The notes below the pieces were generated by a model. The model had not been told where the DNA came from, made no database searches, and was given only the letters and a program-made list of their open reading frames with translations. This document shows, one piece after another, positions 51,433 to 60,278 of a DNA stretch of 64,000 nt. The position numbers and the translations under genes were made by a program. The stretch's first letter is position 1; each line of letters opens with the position of its first letter. Source of the stretch: Oscillospiraceae bacterium Zagget12 (GTDB lineage Bacteria > Bacillota > Clostridia > UBA1381); contig MSHM01000019.1 in NCBI GenBank assembly GCA_001941225.1, positions 1 to 64,000 of the forward strand. The letters are read 5' to 3'.

Positions 51433-52770
51433 TTAATTTACATTTTCATCTATCCAATTTTCAACGTGCGCGGCTATTTCGTCGCTGTTCAGCTCTTGGA
51501 ACATAAAGTGCGAGTTGCCTGTTATTCCTATATCGGGGAGTGATACCACAGTGCAGTTGCCGCCGTCGGCGTTATAGCTTTGGGCAAATTTATTTGCCGC
51601 GTCCTTTACGCCTTTCCAAAATGACGTTGACACAATATCCTCCGGCCCGTTATCTATATAGTCACCGAAATAGATAACTATCGGTATGTCCGCAGCAAGC
51701 AGGTTGTTATATTGCTCCGAGCCGATTTCCGGTGTTCCGCCCGGCTCAATCGCAACTATTGCCGCGACATTTTCGGTATCGACATTCCAACCGATTGCAC
51801 CGCCCTGCGAATGTGTTACATAAATGCTCTTTTGTCCCGTCTTTTCTCTGACATCTTTCATAACCTCGTCCATTGCCGCAACGATAACCTCTGTATCAAA
51901 GCTGCCTGTGTTCAGTGTCATTTGACGCAGGAATTGGTCAAGTGCGTCCTCACCATCGGGGAACTGCGAACCCTCGTAGCGGTCTGACGTTCCGCGTCCT
52001 ATTCTGAAATGCGTGTACCATGCCTGATCGCCCGGCATATAATCCTTTGAATCCTCTGACCATGTATCAATAGCATCGGTTGTCATAGAGGCTGTGTTTC
52101 CCGCTTCGCCGCGTCTCGGTTGATCAACCAAGAATACGCTGTGTCCGGCTTTTAAGAAGAAATTCGACCACCCCTCGCGTCCGTCGGGAGTTGTCATCCA
52201 ACCCATTCTTGACTGACCGTAGCCGTGCAAAAATACCATCGGCAGCTCTATTTCGTCCTCGGGTATCTGGTAAAGCACGTTCGCATGGTCAACGTGCGCG
52301 GTATTACCGGCGCGGGTAAAATCAAGCCAGTTTGTGGTGCTGTCAAATTCACCCTCGACAGGCTCTGTAACCGTTCCGCCGGAGGAGAATATTCCTTGCT
52401 CGGCAATGCTTAACGCATTTTCGTTTTGCTCGTCCGCGCTGTCGTCAATGCTTGCGGCTAAGCTCTTTGCGCGTTCCAGCATTATTGAATATTCCTCGGC
52501 TGTTACCTCACGGTTCGGCTCGAAGGTGTTCGCGTCAACACCCGAAACAATTCCGTTTTGGTACGCGTATGCGACATACTTTTCCGCATCGCCCGAAACA
52601 TCGTCAAACGGATTTTCGGCGGCTGTGTTTAACACTTCCGTTTCCTTACCGATTGTCTGGATAATGCTTATGAGAGCGTCCGCTCTTGTCGGTGCCGCAG
52701 CTGTCACACACGGTATAAAGCTCGCGGTCAACGCCGCAGCCGTAATGATTGATAAAAGTTTCTTTTTCAT
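51433..52770 (-). CDS. Secreted SLH-domain alpha/beta hydrolase
   Basis: Signal peptide; SLH repeat (QNGIVSGVDANTFEPNREVTAEEYSIML); VFLHGYGQSRMGW; YVTHSQGGAIGW. Confidence 0.88.
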   Translation of the reverse strand: MKKKLLSIITAAALTASFIPCVTAAAPTRADALISIIQTIGKETEVLNTAAENPFDDVSGDAEKYVAYAYQNGIVSGVDANTFEPNREVTAEEYSIMLERAKSLAASIDDSADEQNENALSIAEQGIFSSGGTVTEPVEGEFDSTTNWLDFTRAGNTAHVDHANVLYQIPEDEIELPMVFLHGYGQSRMGWMTTPDGREGWSNFFLKAGHSVFLVDQPRRGEAGNTASMTTDAIDTWSEDSKDYMPGDQAWYTHFRIGRGTSDRYEGSQFPDGEDALDQFLRQMTLNTGSFDTEVIVAAMDEVMKDVREKTGQKSIYVTHSQGGAIGWNVDTENVAAIVAIEPGGTPEIGSEQYNNLLAADIPIVIYFGDYIDNGPEDIVSTSFWKGVKDAANKFAQSYNADGGNCTVVSLPDIGITGNSHFMFQELNSDEIAAHVENWIDENVN

Positions 52771-52785
52771 AATAGTATCGCTCCT

Positions 52786-53982
52786 TTACTTGTATGATTT
52801 TTGATAAATTTTAAGACATTCCTCATCGGTGAGCGGCACGGGGTCATTTTGGAAATTAGTCCACAATGTGTCCCTCGCGTTCTGCACCATACCCGCAAAC
52901 TCATTCGGGGTTATCCCAAAATCGCTCATTCTTAAATCGCTCACGCCGCAGGCTGTCTTTAAGCTCTCCAACGCTATGATAAACTCCGCAGGCTCCGACG
53001 CGTTTTTAATTCCCATAAGCCGCGCCATTTCAATAAATCTGTCGTCGCATACGTGCTTTTCGATAAATGTTTCGTAAAATGCCGTTGAAATCATTATCAA
53101 TCCCGCTCCGTGGGGAAGATTGGGGTGCATCGCGCTCAGCGCGTGTTCAAGCGGATGCGCGCTTGTACACGCGCCGACGGTCATTTGAATGCCCGATAAG
53201 TAGCTACCGAATGCGACCTTGCTCATCGCGTCATTATCCTTCGGGTCATTTACCGCTTTTGCAAGATTTGCGCTTACATTTCTTATAGCCTCCGATGCGA
53301 CTGTCTTACTCATTTCATTGCGCTTGTTCGAAATAAATCCCTCGGTGCTGTGAAACAATGCGTCAAATCCCTGATACGCTTTGAATTTCGGCGGAACACT
53401 CATCATAAGCTCGGGGTCTATTACCGCCAATTTCGGCATTGTGCCTTTGCCGAACACGCCCGTTTTTTCGTTTGTGTCGATATTGGTTATAACTGCGCCG
53501 CCGTCTGTTTCCGAGCCTGTTCCGGCTGTTGTGGGTATCGCGATTATCGAGAGCGACGCATTCTTCGGCTGACGCTTTTTGCCCGTCCCGAACATTACAT
53601 ACTCCCATAAATCATCGCTTTCGTTTGCCGCCATAATTCCTATCGCTTTTGCCGCGTCGATTACACTTCCGCCGCCGAGCGCTACGATAAAATCACAGCC
53701 ACTCTTTCGGGCAGCTCTGCCGCCCGCCTCGGTTTCCCACTTTGTCGGATTGGAGCTGACTTCATCGAATACCACATACTCACTATTCGCCAAGTTTAAT
53801 TCGTGCAGCACCCTGTCAAGATAGCCGTTCGCCCTCATTGATTTGCCGTTTGAGATAACAACAAGTGCTTTCCTGCCCGCAACAGGTGCGTTCGGCGTAT
53901 TTATAAATCTATGAAACTCCGATATTTTACCGTTGCCGAATACCGCATTCGTTGTTACCGAAAAATTAAAGCTCATTTTCAT
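52786..53982 (-). CDS. Iron-containing alcohol dehydrogenase
   Basis: FIVALGGGSVIDAAKAIGIMAAN, IPTTAGTGSETDGGAVITN, HPLEHALSAMHPNLPHGAGL. Confidence 0.93.
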   Translation of the reverse strand: MKMSFNFSVTTNAVFGNGKISEFHRFINTPNAPVAGRKALVVISNGKSMRANGYLDRVLHELNLANSEYVVFDEVSSNPTKWETEAGGRAARKSGCDFIVALGGGSVIDAAKAIGIMAANESDDLWEYVMFGTGKKRQPKNASLSIIAIPTTAGTGSETDGGAVITNIDTNEKTGVFGKGTMPKLAVIDPELMMSVPPKFKAYQGFDALFHSTEGFISNKRNEMSKTVASEAIRNVSANLAKAVNDPKDNDAMSKVAFGSYLSGIQMTVGACTSAHPLEHALSAMHPNLPHGAGLIMISTAFYETFIEKHVCDDRFIEMARLMGIKNASEPAEFIIALESLKTACGVSDLRMSDFGITPNEFAGMVQNARDTLWTNFQNDPVPLTDEECLKIYQKSYK

Positions 53983-54058
53983 TGCCTCCCTGCTTCTTTT
54001 GTAATTTAATTGTAGCACTCTTTTTGTGGAAAGTACAATATCAATCCCGAATAGCAGT

Positions 54059-54073
54059 ATTCAATTAGTGAAT
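54059..54073. promoter_or_regulatory. LysR-type operator candidate
   Basis: ATTCA-N5-TGAAT in the divergent ADH/lysR intergenic region. Confidence 0.5.
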
Positions 54074-54180
54074 AGTGAGAATTTTAACTGCCGCTCTTGC
54101 TTTAGTGAAAAATATTTGCTATAATCTAGGAAAGTCACTTATTAAATTTAGCTATAAATTTGACTGTGCGAGGTGTAACC

Positions 54181-55023
54181 ATGATTGAATTATCCGTCCT
54201 TGAACAATTTGTTGTATTCGCGGAATGCGGAACGCTGTCCGCCGCCGCCGAAAAGCTCTTTATTTCCCAACCGACGCTTACGCGCTCAATGAGAAAGTTG
54301 GAAAATGATTTAGGCGTAACGCTTTTTGAGCGCAGCAAAAATAAAATGGCGCTGAACGAAAACGGAAAATTCGCCCTAAGTCACGCACAAAAGATTTTGG
54401 AACAGTCAAGCGATATGGTTCGTCTTGTGCGCTCGTTTGACAGACAGCGCAACACTATTTCAATCGGGGCCTGTGCTCCTATGCCCGTATATTTTTTGGT
54501 GCAGTCTGCAAGCCGTTTGTTTCCGTCAATGACTGTATCGTCCGAGATAAAGGATGTTGATATACTTGTAAACGGGCTAAAGGACGAAACGTATCAGGTT
54601 ATCATACTGCCGTATAAACCCGATGACAACGACATTTATACCACCGTCTACGGCGAGGAAAAGCTTGCGTTTGCACTGCCCGAAAATCATCCCAAAGCAA
54701 AAAGTCAAGGTCTTTATATGAGCGACCTTGACGGTGAAAATATGATTCTTATGTCGCAGATAGGCTTTTGGAGCGACTTTGCGGAAAGAAAAATGCCGCA
54801 CTCGCGCTTTCTCGTTCAAAATGAGCGTTTCGATTTTGACGAGCTTGTGCAGTCGTCGGTATTGCCGAACTTTACCACAGATGTTGCGATGAAATTTTTC
54901 GGCAAATCGCCGAACCGTGTGATAGTTCCTATTCTTGACGAGGACGCGGATGTGACGTTTTATCTTTGTTGTCTTGATAGGAATAAGAGCAAGATCGGCA
55001 AGCTTATGGAGTGTCGGATGTAG
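54181..55023 (+). CDS. LysR-family transcriptional regulator
   Basis: MIELSVLEQFVVFAECGTLSAAAEKLFISQPTLTRSMRKLENDLGVTLFERSKNKM. Confidence 0.93.
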   Translation: MIELSVLEQFVVFAECGTLSAAAEKLFISQPTLTRSMRKLENDLGVTLFERSKNKMALNENGKFALSHAQKILEQSSDMVRLVRSFDRQRNTISIGACAPMPVYFLVQSASRLFPSMTVSSEIKDVDILVNGLKDETYQVIILPYKPDDNDIYTTVYGEEKLAFALPENHPKAKSQGLYMSDLDGENMILMSQIGFWSDFAERKMPHSRFLVQNERFDFDELVQSSVLPNFTTDVAMKFFGKSPNRVIVPILDEDADVTFYLCCLDRNKSKIGKLMECRM

Positions 55024-55037
55024 CGCGGTAATATACA

Positions 55038-56081
55038 TCAATTCCGTGTATAAAACGTCCCCTTTCCTTTGCCATGCCGTGTTAAATATCCCTCCTCGAC
55101 GAGCTTTTTCAACGAATTTTCCACAGACGCTCTGCCGATAGTAGGCACAAGCTCCATGATTTCACTTTTCGTGAATTTACCTATTTTTTCATTCACGGCA
55201 TTTCTGACAAGCTCAACAGCGGGGAGTTTTTCGTCTGCAAGACTGACACGACCCTCAAAGTCGCGGTATGCCGAAAGTATAATTCCCAAAATGTATTTGA
55301 TAAACGGCACAGGGTCATTCATACCCTCGTGCCAATTTACGCCGGACTGTTCAAGCGCGCTGTAGTATGCAGCTTTGGTCTTTTCGATTTTACTCTCAAT
55401 GCTGATATATCTGCCGACTACGTAACCACATTGATAAAGCAAAAGTGTAGTCAGCAGTCTTGACATTCGTCCGTTGCCATCGTTGAACGGGTGAATACAA
55501 AGAAAATCGTTGATAAAAATCGGAATAAGCACAAGCGGGTCAACAATACAGGCATCTATTGCGCGATTGAAACTTTCGCATATGGCATCAGCCGCAACCG
55601 GCGTTTCGTAGGGTGCAAGAGGCATAAAGCGTACAAATTGAGTTCCGTCAGCTCGTGTTTCGGCAATATAATTTTGGGTATTCTTAAACCGACCGCCGAT
55701 TGTTTTTTCGGAGTATTTATACAAATCCCTGTGCAGTTGGAGGATGTACGACGAACGTATAGGGATGTATTCGTAGCTCTCATGGATTGTGTTTAAAACA
55801 TCACGGTATCCGAGAATTTCCTCCTCATCACGGTTATGCGGTGTTGTTTTTTCGGCGCAAAGCTGCTGTATTCGGGTGTTGGTTGTTACAATGCCCTCAA
55901 TTTTGTTGGACGCTTCGGTGCTTTGTATTTTCGCTATTTCAACTAACTTGCCAAGAACCGCAGGCTTTTGCTTTAAATACATTTCCTGCCGCCCTTTAAA
56001 TTCATGTATCTGTGCTACAAGACCAAGCACCTCGCCATCCCATTGATACGATGCAAGTTGTGTGTAATCAAAAACTCTCAC
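55038..56081 (-). CDS. Fic-family protein with N-terminal inhibitory motif
   Basis: HPFNDGNGRMSRLL Fic motif; STEASNKIEG inhibitory helix; C-terminal wHTH. Confidence 0.93.
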   Translation of the reverse strand: MRVFDYTQLASYQWDGEVLGLVAQIHEFKGRQEMYLKQKPAVLGKLVEIAKIQSTEASNKIEGIVTTNTRIQQLCAEKTTPHNRDEEEILGYRDVLNTIHESYEYIPIRSSYILQLHRDLYKYSEKTIGGRFKNTQNYIAETRADGTQFVRFMPLAPYETPVAADAICESFNRAIDACIVDPLVLIPIFINDFLCIHPFNDGNGRMSRLLTTLLLYQCGYVVGRYISIESKIEKTKAAYYSALEQSGVNWHEGMNDPVPFIKYILGIILSAYRDFEGRVSLADEKLPAVELVRNAVNEKIGKFTKSEIMELVPTIGRASVENSLKKLVEEGYLTRHGKGKGTFYTRN

Positions 56082-56286
56082 ATTTATACCTCCTTATACT
56101 ATTTATACGCCTAATTATATCATAAATTTAGGCTAAAATCAAGGATGTTAGGCAAAAATTCACCTAATTAATCATAAAATTAGGGGAATCTATGTTTTTA
56201 GGTGAATATAGTATTTCCGATGCGGGGGATATGATACCTGTGATTGTGTGTTTTGTAAACCACGTATTTATAGCTGCTGTCTCCGG

Positions 56287-56650
56287 TTACTTTTTCCATT
56301 CCAGAGTAATTTGTCCGGTTGTGCTTACATCATCCGATGGACGAGTAGGTGTTGACATCTTTGTAAACTTGCTCTTTGTATCCGATTGCTCTGATTCTGT
56401 ATTCTTGCTTGAACGGCTTCCTTCGTTACCAACCTGACCTTCCACAACCGCAGTAACTCTGAAGCAATATTTTGTTCCCTGTTCACCCTTCTTAAATGTA
56501 TATGAGGTTCCGGTTACGTTAGAAGACAATACGCTGTAATCGCTCTCATCTGCTTTTCGATAATATACTTTGTATTTTGTTGCTCCCGATACCTTATTCC
56601 ACGACACAGTAAGTTGTGTTTCACTGTCCGTCGTGACCGTTGGCTTCTGA
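56287..56650 (-). pseudogene. Fibronectin type III-like domain fragment
   Basis: KPTVTTDSETQLTVSWNKVSGATKYKVYYRKADES...YCFRVTAVVEG; no upstream protein. Confidence 0.6.
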
Positions 56651-56654
56651 TACT

Positions 56655-56831
56655 GTCAACGCCTTCTTTACAGATCTTCGCAAGTCCCGTGAGAGTATAG
56701 TTCCACGTTTCAGGCAGGGACAGCATAAGCGAAAGCAAGCCCTTTGCTTTCAGCGATAAATTCATGTCCCTCAAATGATGATTTGAGATTACCGTGTAAT
56801 CCTTAGTTTTCTCTACTCTGAACACTGCCAT
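56655..56831 (-). pseudogene. Replication-initiator-like HTH N-terminal fragment
   Basis: MAVFRVEKTKDYTVISNHHLRDMNLSLKAKGLLSLMLSLPETWNYTLTGLAKICKEGVDSI then abrupt loss of homology. Confidence 0.7.
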
Positions 56832-56997
56832 TTTCTGTTCCTCCTATTTTTGGGCATAATAAAAGACACTGCTCGTAAACAGTGCCTTTAAGTGATTGTT
56901 TAGTTGTATTCACAAACCAAATTGAAAACAAAAAACAGAGCTAAAGTTTCAAACCTCGCTCTGTCTTTTTGTTTGCTCGAATGAGTTTCTTTATTTG

Positions 56998-57015
56998 GTC
57001 GTAAGTTGGTCGTAA
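56998..57015 (+). repeat. Two GTCGTAA heptamers at 11-bp period (right island edge)
   Basis: GTCGTAAGTTGGTCGTAA, identical to 37002-37019, same orientation. Confidence 0.85.
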
Positions 57016-57059
57016 ATTTCAGCTTACATTGCCCAAAACCCGCGTATTTACGCCATTTT

Positions 57060-58610
57060 TCACGCTAACGGTTTCATCGTCGGGAACAGGAGGACATCTC
57101 TTATTGCGGGGGAATCGGTGAGGAGCATACACATACGGTCGATACCGAAACCGATGCCGCCGGTCGGGGGCATACCGATTTCAAGCGCGCGCATAAAGTC
57201 CTCATCGGTTGTATTAGCCTCGTCATTACCCTGCGCGAGCTGTTCCTCCTGCGCCTTGAAACGCTCCCTCTGGTCAATGGGGTCGTTAAGCTCCGAATAC
57301 GCGTTCGCCATTTCCCAACCGTTCATAAAGAACTCAAAACGCTCAACGTAATCGGGATTTTCCGGCTTTTTCTTTGTAAGCGGTGAAATCTCAATCGGGT
57401 GATCCATTACAAATGTCGGCTGAATAAGATGCTCCTCGGCAAATTCCTCGAAGAACAAATTCAGTATTTCACCCTTGCTGTGCCTTTCCTCATACTCAAC
57501 ATGGTGCTTATCCGCCGCGGCACGCGCCTCCTCAAGCGTCGTTATTTCGTTAAAGTCCACACCCGCGTACTTTTTAACCGCGTCAAGCATTGTTATACAC
57601 TCGAACGGCTTACTTAAATCCATTTCAATTCCGTTATATACAATCTTAGTCGTACCCAAAACCTCCTCGGCAACATGACGGTACATATTCTCCGTCAAAT
57701 CCATCATACCGTGGTAATCAGTGTACGCCTGATACAGCTCCATAAGCGTAAATTCGGGGTTATGGCGCGTGTCAAGACCCTCGTTTCTGAATACCCTGCC
57801 TATCTCATAAACCTTGTCGAACCCGCCGACAATAAGGCGCTTTAAATAAAGCTCAAGCGAAATTCTCAGCTTGAAATCCTCGTCAAGAGCGTTGAAATGC
57901 GTTTCAAACGGACGCGCCGCCGCGCCGCCCGCGTTCGACACAAGCATCGGAGTTTCAACCTCCAAAAATCCCTGATTGTTGAGGTACGCGCGGATTGACG
58001 CTATAATCCTTGAACGCGCGATAAACGTCTTTTTCACGTCCTCGTTCATTATAAGGTCAACATATCTTTGGCGGTATCTCAAATCCGTGTCGGTCATACC
58101 GTGGAATTTCTCCGGCAGCGGCTGAAGTGACTTTGAAAGAAGTGTAATCTTATCCGCTCTGATTGAAATTTCACCGGTCTGAGTTGTGAACACCTCGCCC
58201 GACGCGCCGATTATATCGCCTATATCAAGCTTTTTGAAACGGTTATATTCCTCCTCGCCGAGAATGTCCTTTTTCACAAAAAGCTGAATTTGTCCGTCAA
58301 TATCCGCCACATGAACAAATCCGACCTTGCCCATACCTCGCTTTGACATTATACGTCCGGCAACGGAAACTTCTTTGCCGTCCAGCGGAGAAATTTTTGC
58401 CTTTATAATCTGAACCTCGTCCGAGCCGCGCTTTTTCAGCTCGCGCTCCTCCTCGGTATAGTTTTCTTTTATTTGATTCGATGTGTGGCTGCGCTCGAAT
58501 TTTGTAATTTGAAACGGATCTCTGCCCTCATTCTGAAGTTCCGTAAGCTTATCGCGGCGCACCTGCAAAAGCGCCGATAACTGTTCCTGTGTTTGCTCTA
58601 TGTTTTCCAT
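57060..58610 (-). CDS. lysS: Lysyl-tRNA synthetase (class II)
   Basis: YRQRYVDLIMNEDVKKTFIARSRII, NPEFTLMELYQAYTDY, GIGFGIDRMCMLLTDSPAIRDVLLFPTMKP. Confidence 0.97.
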   Translation of the reverse strand: MENIEQTQEQLSALLQVRRDKLTELQNEGRDPFQITKFERSHTSNQIKENYTEEERELKKRGSDEVQIIKAKISPLDGKEVSVAGRIMSKRGMGKVGFVHVADIDGQIQLFVKKDILGEEEYNRFKKLDIGDIIGASGEVFTTQTGEISIRADKITLLSKSLQPLPEKFHGMTDTDLRYRQRYVDLIMNEDVKKTFIARSRIIASIRAYLNNQGFLEVETPMLVSNAGGAAARPFETHFNALDEDFKLRISLELYLKRLIVGGFDKVYEIGRVFRNEGLDTRHNPEFTLMELYQAYTDYHGMMDLTENMYRHVAEEVLGTTKIVYNGIEMDLSKPFECITMLDAVKKYAGVDFNEITTLEEARAAADKHHVEYEERHSKGEILNLFFEEFAEEHLIQPTFVMDHPIEISPLTKKKPENPDYVERFEFFMNGWEMANAYSELNDPIDQRERFKAQEEQLAQGNDEANTTDEDFMRALEIGMPPTGGIGFGIDRMCMLLTDSPAIRDVLLFPTMKPLA

Positions 58611-58805
58611 TTATTGAAAAACCTCCTTAAACTATTTCTGTGTATAATGATTAATTATATACTATTTTCCTTGAATTTACAATGTTTTTTCAGAAAAAAG
58701 TCGTATTATGAACGTAAATACTTATCTAAAATCACAATTACCATTGACATTATCATAATATTTTTATAAAATAGTCGATGAAATCATTTTTTTGGCGGTG
58801 TAAGC

Positions 58806-60203
58806 ATGAAAAAACTTTTAACAATACTGATAATACTGACAGCATTTCCGATAATACACGCGTTTGGCGCGTACACGGTGGAAATAGACGATGATACATA
58901 CGTATCGGACGAAACCTACTTCGCGCCGGTATCGACGTGGGACGAGGTCGGCGCGCAGACGATAAACCTTGAAAATGGCAAGATAATATTTTACGCCGGC
59001 AAGGGAAATCAAAGCGCCCGTATAAACGCGGCGGTTATGCCCGTCAACACGACGGACAAGACCATTACATATACCTCCGGCGACACGAGCATTGCGTCGG
59101 TGGACGAATCGGGAAATGTAACCTGCGCGGGCAAAGCGGGAAACACGGTGATAGACGTGAGATGCGGCAAGGCGTTCGCCAAAGTAAACGTCAGCGTGGT
59201 TATAGGCGTTGAGGGCGTGGAAATGTCGCAGGACACTATGACGCTGTACGCCGACAAGCCCATCACGGCTCAGCTTTCCGCCGTTATTTATCCTGAAAAC
59301 GCCACAATTCGCGATTTGGAATGGTACAGCGGCGACGAGTCAATCGCTTATGTGGACAAGGACGGACTTGTTTCGCCATGCGGCGTCGGAACGACCGATG
59401 TATACGTGAAAACCGTTGACGGCGGCTTTACCGCCAAATGCGCGGTCACGGTTGACATATGGGAGGAACGCTCCGAGGAGATACCCGTTACATATACGGA
59501 GTATGATATTACAATCGATGAGATGGTGGAGGCGCAAATGACCGCCTCACCGACGATTTTCACAAACGACACCTTCCCCGCAAGCAGTGAAAACGTCGAG
59601 CAGTACGTCAGTCCCGAAAACCTTGTGACCGGCTATGAAAAATATCAGTTTATAAACCTCGGTATGTCAAACAATATAGACGCAAAAACGCTCGACGCGT
59701 ATCTCAACGGAAAGGGAGTTTTGAGCGGTCAGGGAACCACCTTCAAGGCAGCGTCCGATGAGTACGGCATAAGCGAGGTATATCTTGTAATACACTCGTG
59801 CCTTGAAACCGGCAACGGAACCTCCGAGCTGGCAACCGGCGTTGAATATAACGGCGTGACGGTATATAATATGTTCGGAATAGGCGCGGTGGACGATTCA
59901 CCGGTTGAAAGCGGCGCGGAGTACGCTTACCAAATGGGTTGGACGGACATAGAAACAGCCATATCCGGCGGCGCGGAATGGATAAGCGAAAATTACATAA
60001 ACAATCCGCAGTATTCGCAGGACACTCTCTATAAAATGCGTTGGAATCCCGAATCGCCGGCGACACATCAATACGCCACGGATATTGAGTGGGCGTCAAA
60101 GCAAGCCGAGGATATGAGCTCTATGTTTGAGGCGTTCCCGACGGCGGAATATTGTTTTGATGTCCCCGTGTATATCGGACAGGACAGACTTGAAATTGAA
60201 TAG
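58806..60203 (+). CDS. Secreted Ig-like (BIG2) plus glucosaminidase cell-wall hydrolase
   Basis: ITYTSGDTSIASVDESGNVTCAGKAGNTVI BIG2 repeats; YLVIHSCLETGNGTSELATGV...YNMFGIGA glucosaminidase signature. Confidence 0.88.
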   Translation: MKKLLTILIILTAFPIIHAFGAYTVEIDDDTYVSDETYFAPVSTWDEVGAQTINLENGKIIFYAGKGNQSARINAAVMPVNTTDKTITYTSGDTSIASVDESGNVTCAGKAGNTVIDVRCGKAFAKVNVSVVIGVEGVEMSQDTMTLYADKPITAQLSAVIYPENATIRDLEWYSGDESIAYVDKDGLVSPCGVGTTDVYVKTVDGGFTAKCAVTVDIWEERSEEIPVTYTEYDITIDEMVEAQMTASPTIFTNDTFPASSENVEQYVSPENLVTGYEKYQFINLGMSNNIDAKTLDAYLNGKGVLSGQGTTFKAASDEYGISEVYLVIHSCLETGNGTSELATGVEYNGVTVYNMFGIGAVDDSPVESGAEYAYQMGWTDIETAISGGAEWISENYINNPQYSQDTLYKMRWNPESPATHQYATDIEWASKQAEDMSSMFEAFPTAEYCFDVPVYIGQDRLEIE

Positions 60204-60220
60204 GACTTAACAAAGAAAAA

Positions 60221-60261
60221 GGCTGTAGGCAGGTATATCTTTGATATACTTGTCTACAGCC
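60221..60261. terminator. Hairpin, bidirectional terminator
   Basis: GGCTGTAGGCAgGTATATc...GATATACtTGTCTACAGCC. Confidence 0.7.
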
Positions 60262-60278
60262 GGTTTTATAATAGGTAT

